A stretch of 8,013 nucleotides of DNA from an uncultured Oxalobacteraceae bacterium (lineage in GTDB: Bacteria; Pseudomonadota; Gammaproteobacteria; Burkholderiales; Burkholderiaceae), in the NCBI GenBank assembly GCA_946479705.1, contig CAMLHI010000079.1:1-8013 (forward strand), given 5' to 3'. This document shows, piece after piece, positions 1 to 5,685 of the stretch. Each line of letters opens with the position of its first letter. The stretch's first letter is position 1. A program made the translations under genes and the position numbers. The notes under the pieces are model-generated. The model did no database searches. It was not told the origin of the DNA and saw only the letters and a list, made by a program, of their open reading frames with translations.

Positions 1-7
1 GACGCAT
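1..7 (-). CDS. Start of a divergent gene running off the left edge (partial)
   Basis: Reading the minus strand, an ATG at 7-5 is followed by only four more bases before the edge, so the product cannot be identified. The support is the ribosome-binding site: AAAGGAG lies at 20-14, six bases upstream of the ATG, which is near-ideal spacing. It would be divergent from the truncated glycosylase at 131-742, making 8-130 its upstream region. A TATATT hexamer at 68-63 on the minus strand could be a -10 box, but no good -35 box accompanies it. A purine-rich stretch before an ATG can arise by chance, so confidence is limited. Confidence 0.4.
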
Positions 8-13
8 GATGAG

Positions 14-20
14 CTCCTTT
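14..20 (-). promoter_or_regulatory. Shine-Dalgarno site of the left-edge divergent gene
   Basis: AAAGGAG on the minus strand, six bases before the ATG at 7-5. It is one of the best anti-16S matches in the window and is the only evidence that a gene begins at the left edge. Confidence 0.4.
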
Positions 21-130
21 CGCAGTGAAGCCATGCAGCGGGACGCTGCCCGTGCGTCGACCAATATACGCCCAAACCCGGGCTACGGATGTCGTGCAAG
101 GTGGGGCCGTTTGTATCGAAATGTTAGTCC

Positions 131-742
131 GCGAACAAGCACTTCCTGATCGAATTGCCAAACATGGCCCTGCGCATCCACTTCATGCTGTTCGGCAGTT
201 ACCGCATCGATGAGCGCAAGGAGCGCGCACCGCGCCTGTCGCTGGGCTTTGCCGACGGCGGCGAGCTTAATTTCTACGGCTGCTCGATCAAGCCGGTCGA
301 TGGCAAGCTCGACGAGGTGTACGACTGGAGCGCCGATGTCATGTCACCCAGCCGGGATGCCGCCAAGGCACGCAAGAAGCTGCGCGCCCAGCCCGAGCTG
401 CTGGCTTGCGACGCACTGCTCGACCAGCACATCTTTTCCGGTGTCGGCAACATCATCAAGAACGAAGTGCTGTTCCGCATCCGCCTGCATCCGCTCTCGA
501 CCATCGGCGCCCTGCCCGCGCCCAAGCTGCGCGCCCTGGTCGAGCAGGCGCGTGTCGACAGTGTCGAATTTTTGGAATGGAAGAAACAGTATGTGCTCAA
601 GCAGCACTGGCTGGCGCACACCAAGCGCGTCTGTCCGCGCTGCCAGATTCCGTTCAAGAAAGCCCATCTGGGCCGCGGCAATCGGCGCAGTTTTTTCTGC
701 GAGCGCTGCCAGAAACGCTATCCGCCGGCCGAGGCCGGCTGA
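131..742 (+). pseudogene. 5'-truncated Nei/Fpg-family DNA glycosylase (H2TH and zinc finger only)
   Basis: The family excises oxidised bases and nicks DNA during base-excision repair. The C-terminal half is clear. With TTG at 155 as residue 1, the H2TH motif is GVGN at 96-99 followed by a conserved NEVLF helix, and a zinc finger has C160, C163, C182 and C185 with an arginine-bearing hairpin (GRGNRR) between the pairs. The N-terminal half is missing. Full members are about 260-280 residues and begin M-P-E, where Pro2 is the nucleophile and Glu3 the catalytic acid; neither is found in any forward frame upstream. Family-like sequence starts before any ATG: NKHFLIE (134-154) resembles the strand carrying the beta-hairpin lysine. 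A TAG at 125-127 closes the frame, so only CTG 146, TTG 155 or ATG 164 could start translation. No good ribosome-binding site precedes them. It is probably a dead remnant; a short DNA-binding protein is less likely. It converges on the next gene, with stops six bases apart. Confidence 0.75.
724..739. repeat. GC-rich inverted repeat at the convergent gene ends
   Basis: GCCGGCC and GGCCGGC form perfect 7-base arms around GA, inside the last codons of the glycosylase remnant and just before its stop. It could act as a hairpin between the two convergent genes, but neither strand has a T-run after it, so a terminator role is not established. Confidence 0.3.
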
Positions 743-748
743 ACTGGA

Positions 749-1255
749 TCAGCCCTCGAAGCGCGGGGCGCGAAAACCGCCTTCGGCCCAGTCGGCCGCG
801 CCGGATGGCGTCAGCTTGTAGCTGGCCGCCACCCGCACCTGGGCAATGCGCTCGCCCATCTCGTCGATGGCGCTCAGCAAGGCGTAGGGGTGTTCATCGT
901 CGGGCACGATGTCGAGGGTGATCTTGAGTTCACCCTGGGCGCTCGTCACGACCGTACTCTTGTGCAGCATGGCATGGCGCTGCTGCTCGTGGCGGCGGAT
1001 CACCTCGGAAGCGGTCTTGACCAGCGTGTGGAAGGCCGCGGTGTCGAGCGGCTTCGGGTTTTTCTTGTCGCGGCCCATGGTCCACGGACCCACCAGCGCC
1101 GGTTCCGGTTCGCCATCCTTGATCATGGCCACCGCCCAGCCTTCGTCGTCCTCGTTCTTGATGACCCGGGCGGTCCAGCCATTGCCCTGCCACACGCGCG
1201 GTTCCTGGATCAGGGCGTCTTCAGCGGCTTGAAATTCGGTGGCGTCGTCATTCAT
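749..1255 (-). CDS. Conserved-looking hypothetical protein, 168 residues
   Basis: I do not recognise this family. The product is acidic, soluble-looking and without a signal peptide or membrane segment, so it is probably cytoplasmic. The N-terminal half is rich in tryptophan and acidic residues (GNGWTARVIKNEDDEGWAVAM) and leads into PWTMGRDKKNPKPLD. A helical segment rich in His, Arg and Gln (VIRRHEQQRHAMLH) follows, then a beta-rich C-terminal third. The ATG at 1255 is the first in the frame; only a weak GAAGACC precedes it. A TATCAT at 1302-1297 on the minus strand could be a -10 box but has no matching -35, so read-through from the small gene at 1331-1537, 75 bases upstream on the same strand, is possible. 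Codon use matches the neighbours, which supports a real gene. Confidence 0.75.
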   Translation of the reverse strand: MNDDATEFQAAEDALIQEPRVWQGNGWTARVIKNEDDEGWAVAMIKDGEPEPALVGPWTMGRDKKNPKPLDTAAFHTLVKTASEVIRRHEQQRHAMLHKSTVVTSAQGELKITLDIVPDDEHPYALLSAIDEMGERIAQVRVAASYKLTPSGAADWAEGGFRAPRFEG

Positions 1256-1330
1256 GGTGCGGTCTTCAGGTCGGCGGCCGTGCGGCCGGGGCCTGCATGA
1301 TAGACCAAAAGCGCCGCCCGCGCCCGTCCG

Positions 1331-1537
1331 TTAGCCGCGCCAGGCCAGCCGGATATCGCTGTGCCGAGGAGGGATCAGCGGCGGCGCGTCCGGCGGCACG
1401 CGCGGGTCGATCGCCGGCGCGGGGGTCTGGTAACTATACGGATTGATGATAATTGGGGGGATCGTTGGCGGTGCCGACGGCCCATTGTGCGGCCCGCCGC
1501 TGCGTTCCGCGCGCATCCCGCGTGGTGTCTCCTGCAT
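1331..1537 (-). CDS. Small proline-rich protein, 68 residues, unknown function
   Basis: I do not recognise a family. The product is about one quarter proline: a basic N-terminus (MQETPRGMRAERSGG), then PPTIPPIIINPYSYQTPAP and a PPDAPPLIPP stretch, ending DIRLAWRG. There is no signal peptide or membrane segment; it looks extended or disordered. The start was chosen by signals. ATG 1537 follows AGGAGGG (1548-1542) by four bases, and a promoter with -10 at 1569-1564 puts transcription start near 1557. An in-frame ATG at 1561 would add eight residues but lies between the -10 box and the predicted transcript start, so it is rejected. The good promoter, strong ribosome-binding site and clean stop argue that this short frame is expressed. 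It may share a transcript with the 168-residue protein downstream. Confidence 0.6.
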   Translation of the reverse strand: MQETPRGMRAERSGGPHNGPSAPPTIPPIIINPYSYQTPAPAIDPRVPPDAPPLIPPRHSDIRLAWRG

Positions 1538-1541
1538 GCTG

Positions 1542-1548
1542 CCCTCCT
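1542..1548 (-). promoter_or_regulatory. Shine-Dalgarno site deciding the start of the proline-rich protein
   Basis: AGGAGGG on the minus strand, four bases before the ATG at 1537. It selects this start over the in-frame ATG at 1561. The site overlaps one arm of the small palindrome at 1546-1558. Confidence 0.65.
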
Positions 1549-1558
1549 GTAATACAGG
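1546..1558. repeat. Small palindrome at the predicted transcription start
   Basis: CCTGT-AAT-ACAGG, perfect 5-base arms around a 3-base centre. It sits six bases downstream of the -10 box of the minus-strand promoter and runs into the ribosome-binding site. That position suits a repressor operator or a short 5' hairpin that masks the ribosome site. Arms this short can occur by chance. Confidence 0.35.
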
Positions 1559-1563
1559 CATTC

Positions 1564-1591
1564 AGTATAGGCAGGCCATGCATATTTTCAA
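1564..1591 (-). promoter_or_regulatory. Sigma70-type promoter of the proline-rich small gene
   Basis: On the minus strand TTGAAA (1591-1586) is separated by 16 bases from TATACT (1569-1564). Each box matches five of six consensus positions. This is the best promoter I found in the window. The expected start is near 1557, giving a leader of about 20 bases that holds AGGAGGG before the ATG at 1537. Confidence 0.65.
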
Positions 1592-1736
1592 GGCCGGCCC
1601 CGCCCGCTCGTCGCCGACTGGTCCCGCTGGTCGCGCCGCCGCCGCCATTCGTCGCAAGGGCAGTGCCGGCGCGCCGGCCTCGCACTACAGTACATCCATC
1701 CCAACCCACGTTTCTTTTTTTTCCGCGAGGCCTGTC
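1592..1736 (+). other. Non-coding upstream region of the membrane protein
   Basis: This lies between the divergent proline-rich and membrane-protein genes. It holds a 14-base self-complementary GCCGGCGCGCCGGC (1665-1678) and, just before the ribosome-binding site, a pyrimidine tract with a run of eight T (1711-1722). TACAGT at 1686-1691 could be a weak -10 box for the plus-strand gene, but I see no matching -35. The T-tract is too far from the palindrome to read as a standard terminator. Confidence 0.35.
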
Positions 1737-2105
1737 ATGAAAAGAGTCGCCCTGTCCCTCCTGCTGATCCTGGCCGCCATGTCGGTGGCCGGCGCCCTGA
1801 CCCACGGTGCCGAGCCGCGGATCCTGTTCGACGGCGACGATCTGGGAGGACCGGCCGGCGCCTTCATCGGCGCCCTGGCGGCGGGCGGCGGCATCGTCAT
1901 CGCCGGCGCCGTCATGCTGCTGGCGGCGGCTGTGCTGGCGATGCTGTTTGCCGGGGTCGGGGTGGCGGTGGTGTGCCTGCTGTGCGTGGCGCTGGCGGTG
2001 GTGCTGCTCTCGCTCACGCCCTTGCTGCTGCCGCTGCTGATTCCGATCGGCATCATCTGGCTGCTGGCCAGGCGCAACCGCCGGCGCGCCGGACACAGCA
2101 CGTAA
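1737..2105 (+). CDS. Small, very hydrophobic membrane protein, 122 residues, unknown function
   Basis: I do not recognise a named family. The N-terminus is K-R followed by a hydrophobic stretch (residues 4-21) that could be a signal peptide or first membrane anchor. A polar loop follows (about 22-37) with an acidic FDGDDLGG motif. Two or three almost uninterrupted hydrophobic segments then cover about 40-110, rich in Gly/Ala/Val/Leu with LLLPLLIP near the end. The tail is strongly basic (ARRNRRRAG), which by the positive-inside rule places the C-terminus in the cytoplasm. GAGG at 1727-1730, six bases upstream, fixes ATG 1737; longer in-frame versions lack this. The stop is one base from the convergent phosphoesterase stop. 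An inner-membrane protein is likely; no reaction can be inferred. Confidence 0.7.
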   Translation: MKRVALSLLLILAAMSVAGALTHGAEPRILFDGDDLGGPAGAFIGALAAGGGIVIAGAVMLLAAAVLAMLFAGVGVAVVCLLCVALAVVLLSLTPLLLPLLIPIGIIWLLARRNRRRAGHST

Positions 2106-2106
2106 A

Positions 2107-2859
2107 TCAGATGCCTTCGACCAGGCGCATCGCGAACACGATCGGCAAGCCGGCCGCGATCACCCTGCGCGCCGCCGCGCCATGGTCGTACGGCACCCGA
2201 AAATACTGCAGCAGACGGGTATGGTCGTCATACATGGCGTAGCATGCGGCGCTGTTGCCGTCGCGCGGCTGGCCCACCGCGCCGGGAATGACCAGGTATT
2301 GATGCTGGGGGCGGATCGGCACCGGCGCTTCGGCCGGCGTATGCGCGCCCATGCGGCCATCGTCGGCGCGCCGGTACAGCGCCGGCGCGTGCACATGGCC
2401 GGAAAACACCATCCGGCTAGGGGTCGCGCGCAGGCTGCGCTCGGCCTGCTCGATGCCCTTGACGTATTCCCACTTGGCCGGCTCGTGCGCGCTGGCGTGC
2501 ACGAACAGCATATTGCCCAGCTCGCGCGTGAGCGGCAGCCCGGCCAGGAATTCCAGTTGCGCGGGCGTCAGTTGCTTGCGGGTCCAGGCGATCACTTCGC
2601 GCGCCTCGGCATGCATACTCCCTCCGGCCCCGGCTCGCTCCGGCCCGGTCACCGACAAGTCGTGATTGCCCTGGACCGCGATCGCGCCGCGCGCCACGTG
2701 CGCCATCACGGTCTCGACCACCCAGGCCGGATCGGCCCCGTAGCCGACAAAGTCGCCGGTAAACGCATACCGGTCGGCGCCATGCTGGCCGGCGTGGGCC
2801 AGGCAAGCGCTCAGCGCTTCGCGGTTGGCATGCAAATCGGTCAACAGGGCAAGACGCAT
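2107..2859 (-). CDS. Metallophosphoesterase family protein (calcineurin-like)
   Basis: This is a two-metal phosphoesterase of the YfcE/MJ0936-like type, 250 residues and predicted cytoplasmic. The metal-binding motifs are complete and in order: D8-x-H10 in LLTDLHAN, GD at 35-36 followed by VGYG, GNHD at 64-67, H121 in FVHAS, and GHVH at 154-157. The family hydrolyses phosphodiester or phosphomonoester bonds; the substrate cannot be read from sequence. The C-terminal region (IPGAVGQPRDG, then two beta strands) is typical of the family's sandwich closure. ATG 2859 gives the canonical MRLALLTDLH start, yet no Shine-Dalgarno sequence precedes it, and an 8-base inverted repeat lies 23 bases upstream. 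It follows queC on the same strand after 166 bases and converges on the membrane-protein gene with one base between stops. Confidence 0.92.
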   Translation of the reverse strand: MRLALLTDLHANREALSACLAHAGQHGADRYAFTGDFVGYGADPAWVVETVMAHVARGAIAVQGNHDLSVTGPERAGAGGSMHAEAREVIAWTRKQLTPAQLEFLAGLPLTRELGNMLFVHASAHEPAKWEYVKGIEQAERSLRATPSRMVFSGHVHAPALYRRADDGRMGAHTPAEAPVPIRPQHQYLVIPGAVGQPRDGNSAACYAMYDDHTRLLQYFRVPYDHGAAARRVIAAGLPIVFAMRLVEGI

Positions 2860-2882
2860 GGTGCGGCACAGATCGTGAAATA

Positions 2883-2904
2883 TGCCCGATGGGCGAATCG
2901 GGCA
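2883..2904. repeat. Inverted repeat 1, in the phosphoesterase leader
   Basis: TGCCCGAT and ATCGGGCA form perfect 8-base arms around a 6-base spacer. It lies 23 bases upstream of the phosphoesterase ATG, where it could be an operator or a 5' untranslated hairpin. No T-run of terminator type follows it on either strand. Confidence 0.6.
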
Positions 2905-2914
2905 ATCTTCTCAC

Positions 2915-2946
2915 AAAAGGGATAATTGCCATAGTGCAATTATCCC
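2915..2946 (-). terminator. Inverted repeat 2, probable Rho-independent terminator of queC
   Basis: GGGATAATTGC and GCAATTATCCC (2919-2929 and 2936-2946) are perfect 11-base arms around six bases. Read on the minus strand, the direction of queC, the stem is followed at once by TTTTGTG, as expected for an intrinsic terminator 80 bases past the queC stop. The lower stem is A/U-rich and the U-tract is short, so termination may be partial. The same sequence could be an operator, since the arms form a 28-base dyad. Confidence 0.55.
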
Positions 2947-2964
2947 ACACCTCGTCGCGAATCC

Positions 2965-2986
2965 GCCTTGACAAGGGTGTCAAGGC
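2965..2986. repeat. Inverted repeat 3, just after the queC stop
   Basis: GCCTTGACA and TGTCAAGGC form perfect 9-base arms around four bases. It starts 39 bases beyond the queC stop and would form a stable hairpin in the queC 3' untranslated region. Each arm contains TTGACA, a perfect -35 hexamer (plus strand 2968-2973, minus strand 2983-2978), but neither has a -10 box at the right distance. No T-run follows. Confidence 0.6.
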
Positions 2987-3025
2987 TGAAATTCCCTTAA
3001 AGCAATGTTATGCGCGCCGACTCCT

Positions 3026-3739
3026 TTACGCCTGCCCCTTGTGCGCCAGGTACTCCCGGTAGCCGCGCGCGCGCAGCTCGCAGGCCGGACAGCTGCCGCA
3101 GCCATAGCCCCAGTCGTGCAGCGCGCCGCGCTCGCCCAGGTAGCAGGTATGCGTGCCCGTACGGATCAGGTCCACCAGCGCCGCCCCGCCGGCCCGCCCG
3201 GCCAGCTCCCAGGTCTGGCGCTTGTCGATCCACATCAGCGGCGTTTCCAGTTTCAGGCGCGTGGCCATGCCCAGGTTGAGCGCCACCTGCAACGCCTTCA
3301 TGGTGTCGTCGCGGCAGTCCGGATAGCCGGAAAAATCCGTCTCGCACATGCCGCCCACCAGCACATTGAGCCCGCGCCGGTAAGCCAGCGTGGCCGCCAC
3401 CGTCATGAACAGCAGGTTGCGCCCGGGGACGAAGGTATTCGGCAAGCCGTTTTCCTGCATGGCGATGGCCACGTTACTGGTGAGCGCCGTATCGGAAATC
3501 TTGCCGATCAAGGACAGGTCGACCAGGTGATCTTCGCCCAGGCGCGCATCCCAAGCGGGCGAGAGCGCGCGCACGCCAGCCAGCACGGCCGGGCGCACTG
3601 CCAGTTCGACCGCATGGCGCTGGCCGTAGTCGAAGCCGATCGTCTCGACCCGGGCGTAGCGCTGCAGCGCCCACGCCAGGCAGGTGGTGGAATCCTGGCC
3701 GCCGCTGAAAAGCACCAGGGCGCTGTCTGTTTGCTGCAT
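3026..3739 (-). CDS. queC: 7-cyano-7-deazaguanine synthase QueC
   Basis: QueC converts 7-carboxy-7-deazaguanine to preQ0 with ATP and ammonia, in queuosine biosynthesis in the cytoplasm. The PP-loop ATP-binding motif is SGGQDS at residues 12-17. Other conserved blocks are FDYGQRH (36-42), VPGRNL (104-109) and [11 protein letters not shown] (133-143). The zinc site has C199, C214, C217 and C220, the last three in CGSCPAC. At 237 residues it has normal family length. The ATG at 3739 ([14 protein letters not shown]) is chosen: the frame is open for 50 more codons upstream, but those residues are not family-like and would overlap tamA. The ribosome-binding site is weak. No queD, queE or queF is seen beside it; its divergent neighbour is tamA, 89 bases away. 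Confidence 0.96.
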   Translation of the reverse strand: MQQTDSALVLFSGGQDSTTCLAWALQRYARVETIGFDYGQRHAVELAVRPAVLAGVRALSPAWDARLGEDHLVDLSLIGKISDTALTSNVAIAMQENGLPNTFVPGRNLLFMTVAATLAYRRGLNVLVGGMCETDFSGYPDCRDDTMKALQVALNLGMATRLKLETPLMWIDKRQTWELAGRAGGAALVDLIRTGTHTCYLGERGALHDWGYGCGSCPACELRARGYREYLAHKGQA

Positions 3740-3828
3740 CGTCTTGCCGATCAAAAAAGGGTTAAGCGTTCGCCATCGATCTTGCCGTTCGAGTAAGATG
3801 CCGGCAGCATCATCTTCCCTGGAGCGAC
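3740..3828. promoter_or_regulatory. Divergent intergenic region between queC and tamA
   Basis: These 89 bases must hold the start signals for both genes. On the plus strand, GGAG at 3821-3824 serves tamA, and TAAGAT at 3794-3799 is a possible weak -10 box without a convincing -35. For queC I found no good promoter. No dyad or riboswitch-like fold was recognised; in particular I could not make out a preQ1 aptamer upstream of queC. Confidence 0.35.
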
Positions 3829-5685
3829 ATGTCTTCCGCAGTTTCCGAGCACCGCGCAAGGGCGTCCCGACGTCCTCGAATTTTGGCACAGATCGCCGTC
3901 ACCGTGTGCGCCCTGCTGGACGCCGGCGCCGCGCTGGCCCAGCCGGTGGCCTACACCGTGCGCATCGACGCCCCGCGTCCGCTCGACGACCTGCTGGAAA
4001 ATAACCTCGACCTGATGCGCTGGCGTGGCAACCCGCGCCTGGACCTGGAACAGCTGCAGCGCCTCGTCAAGGCCGCGCCGGAACAGGCCAAGACCCTGAT
4101 CGCCACCGAAGGCTACTACTCGCCGCGCGTGAGCGCCGGGCTCGATACCAGCGGCACGGTGCCGGTGGCGCGCATCATCGTCGATGCCGGCGAACCGGTG
4201 ATCGTCGGCGACGTCGACCTGGTGCTGACCGGCTTCGAGCCGCTCGATCCGGCCGCGCGCCCCTTCGACGCGGCCGAACTGCGCAGCCGCTGGGATCTGC
4301 CGGTCGGGCGGCGCTTCCGCATGGCCGACTGGGAAGCGGCCAAGCGCAAGCTGCTGCGCCAGGTCATGCAGCGGCGCTACCCGCGCGCCCAGATCACCGA
4401 ACACCAGGCCGTGGTCGACCCCGACGTGCGCCGCGCCCTGCTGCGCGTGGTGCTCGACAGCGGCCCCGAGGCGCGCTTCGGCGAACTGCGCATCGAAGGC
4501 TTGAAACGCTACTCGCCGGCCATCATCCGCAACCTCAACGACATCAAGCCCGGCGATGAATACAACGAAGCGGCCCTGCAATCATTCCAGGCGCGCCTGC
4601 AGGATACCGGCTACTTCAGCGGCGTGGAAGTGGCGGCCGACATGGGCGCCTCGCTGAGCGAAGAGATCGACAATATCGACCAGGCCGCCCCGGCCCAGCC
4701 GAAGGCGCCGCTGGCCAATCCGCAGGTTTTGCCGGTGCTGGTGCACGTCACCGAGAACAAGCAAAAGAATGTCTCGGCCGGTGTCGGCTACTCCACCAAC
4801 ACCGGCACGCGCGCCCAGGTCAGCTACGACGACCTGAGCGTGTGGGGCCTGCGCCTGAAGAGCAACATCATCATGGAATCGAAGCGCCAGGCCGCGCGCG
4901 CCGACTTCTACTTCCCCACCACGCCCAAAGGCTACAACGACAGCTTCGGCGCCGGCTTCGAGCGCACCGACGTGCAGGGCGAAACCCTGGCCGTGGCCAC
5001 CCTGGCCGCGCGCCGCGCCTGGGGCAGCCCGCGCCTGGAACGCAGCCTCTCGCTCGAATACCTGAGCGAGCAGCGCTCGGTGGCCGGCCAGCCGCTGGCC
5101 GGAACGCGCAGCCAGAGCGTGCCGCTCACTTACAGCGTCACCAGGCGCGCGCTCGACAACCTGCTGCAGCCGACCAAGGGCTATGTGCTGAACTGGCAGA
5201 TCGGCGGCGCCGTGCTGCCGCTGCTGACCGACCAGCGCTTCCTGCGCGCCAGCACCCGCTTCGTCAACTACCGCCCGCTCGGACCGCAGGGCACCCTGAT
5301 CCTGCGCGGCGAAGCCGGCGCGCTGGCCTCGAGCCAAAAGGATGGCGTGCCCAGCACCTTCCTGTTCCGCGCCGGCGGCGACCAGTCGGTGCGCGGCTAC
5401 GGCTACCAGCAGCTCGGCGTGCGCCAGGGCGACGCCATCGTCGGCGGGCGCTACCTGCTCACCGGCAGCGCCGAATACCAGTACTGGTTCAAGCCACCCT
5501 GGGGCGTGGCCTTCTTCTACGACGCCGGCAACGCGGCCGACAAACTCAGCGAGCTGAAACCCAAGTCGGGCTACGGCGTGGGCGCGCGCTGGCGCAGTCC
5601 GGTCGGCCCGATCAACGTCGACGTGGCGTACGGCCAGGCGGTCAAGCGCTTCCACCTGCACTTCTCACTGGGCTTCACCTTCTGA
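3829..5685 (+). CDS. tamA: TamA, Omp85-family outer-membrane assembly barrel
   Basis: TamA is the outer-membrane half of the TamA-TamB module, which is linked to insertion of some autotransporters and to phospholipid transport across the envelope. The 618-residue product begins with a basic stretch (RRPR) and a hydrophobic segment; a signal peptide probably ends at ALA-Q (37/38), though Asp31 inside the segment is slightly unusual. Three POTRA domains follow, roughly at 41-107, 108-205 and 210-285. A Pro/Ala-rich linker comes next, then a 16-strand-type beta-barrel from about 300. The Omp85 signature VRGY is at 521-524, and the chain ends with the outer-membrane signal Phe (GFTF). GGAG four bases before ATG 3829 supports the start. 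The stop overlaps the tamB start by one base, which implies translational coupling. BamA is excluded by the POTRA number and the tamB partner. Confidence 0.95.
   Translation: MSSAVSEHRARASRRPRILAQIAVTVCALLDAGAALAQPVAYTVRIDAPRPLDDLLENNLDLMRWRGNPRLDLEQLQRLVKAAPEQAKTLIATEGYYSPRVSAGLDTSGTVPVARIIVDAGEPVIVGDVDLVLTGFEPLDPAARPFDAAELRSRWDLPVGRRFRMADWEAAKRKLLRQVMQRRYPRAQITEHQAVVDPDVRRALLRVVLDSGPEARFGELRIEGLKRYSPAIIRNLNDIKPGDEYNEAALQSFQARLQDTGYFSGVEVAADMGASLSEEIDNIDQAAPAQPKAPLANPQVLPVLVHVTENKQKNVSAGVGYSTNTGTRAQVSYDDLSVWGLRLKSNIIMESKRQAARADFYFPTTPKGYNDSFGAGFERTDVQGETLAVATLAARRAWGSPRLERSLSLEYLSEQRSVAGQPLAGTRSQSVPLTYSVTRRALDNLLQPTKGYVLNWQIGGAVLPLLTDQRFLRASTRFVNYRPLGPQGTLILRGEAGALASSQKDGVPSTFLFRAGGDQSVRGYGYQQLGVRQGDAIVGGRYLLTGSAEYQYWFKPPWGVAFFYDAGNAADKLSELKPKSGYGVGARWRSPVGPINVDVAYGQAVKRFHLHFSLGFTF

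Noticed and set aside
1538..1561. Eight-residue longer start for the proline-rich protein
   Set aside because: ATG 1561 lies between the -10 box and the predicted transcription start and lacks a ribosome-binding site; ATG 1537 has AGGAGGG.
1665..1722. GC palindrome followed by a T-tract as a terminator upstream of the membrane protein
   Set aside because: The T-run starts over 30 bases after the palindrome, and no plus-strand gene ends just upstream.
1443..1736. Long N-terminal extension of the 122-residue membrane protein
   Set aside because: It overlaps the divergent promoter and proline-rich gene, with no membrane-protein character. ATG 1737 has a ribosome-binding site and begins a signal-like segment.
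2182..2925. 247-codon open frame on the plus strand
   Set aside because: It is antisense to the phosphoesterase, whose complete metal-binding motifs establish the true coding strand.
2968..2983. Perfect TTGACA -35 hexamers on both strands inside inverted repeat 3
   Set aside because: Neither hexamer has a recognisable -10 box 15-19 bases downstream; they follow from the symmetry of the repeat.
3740..3889. 50-residue N-terminal extension of QueC
   Set aside because: The residues are not family-like and would overlap the start of tamA. The ATG at 3739 gives the normal QueC start and length.
4582..5661. 359-codon open frame on the minus strand
   Set aside because: It is antisense to the TamA barrel, lacks recognisable motifs and start signals, and has a composition typical of an antisense shadow.
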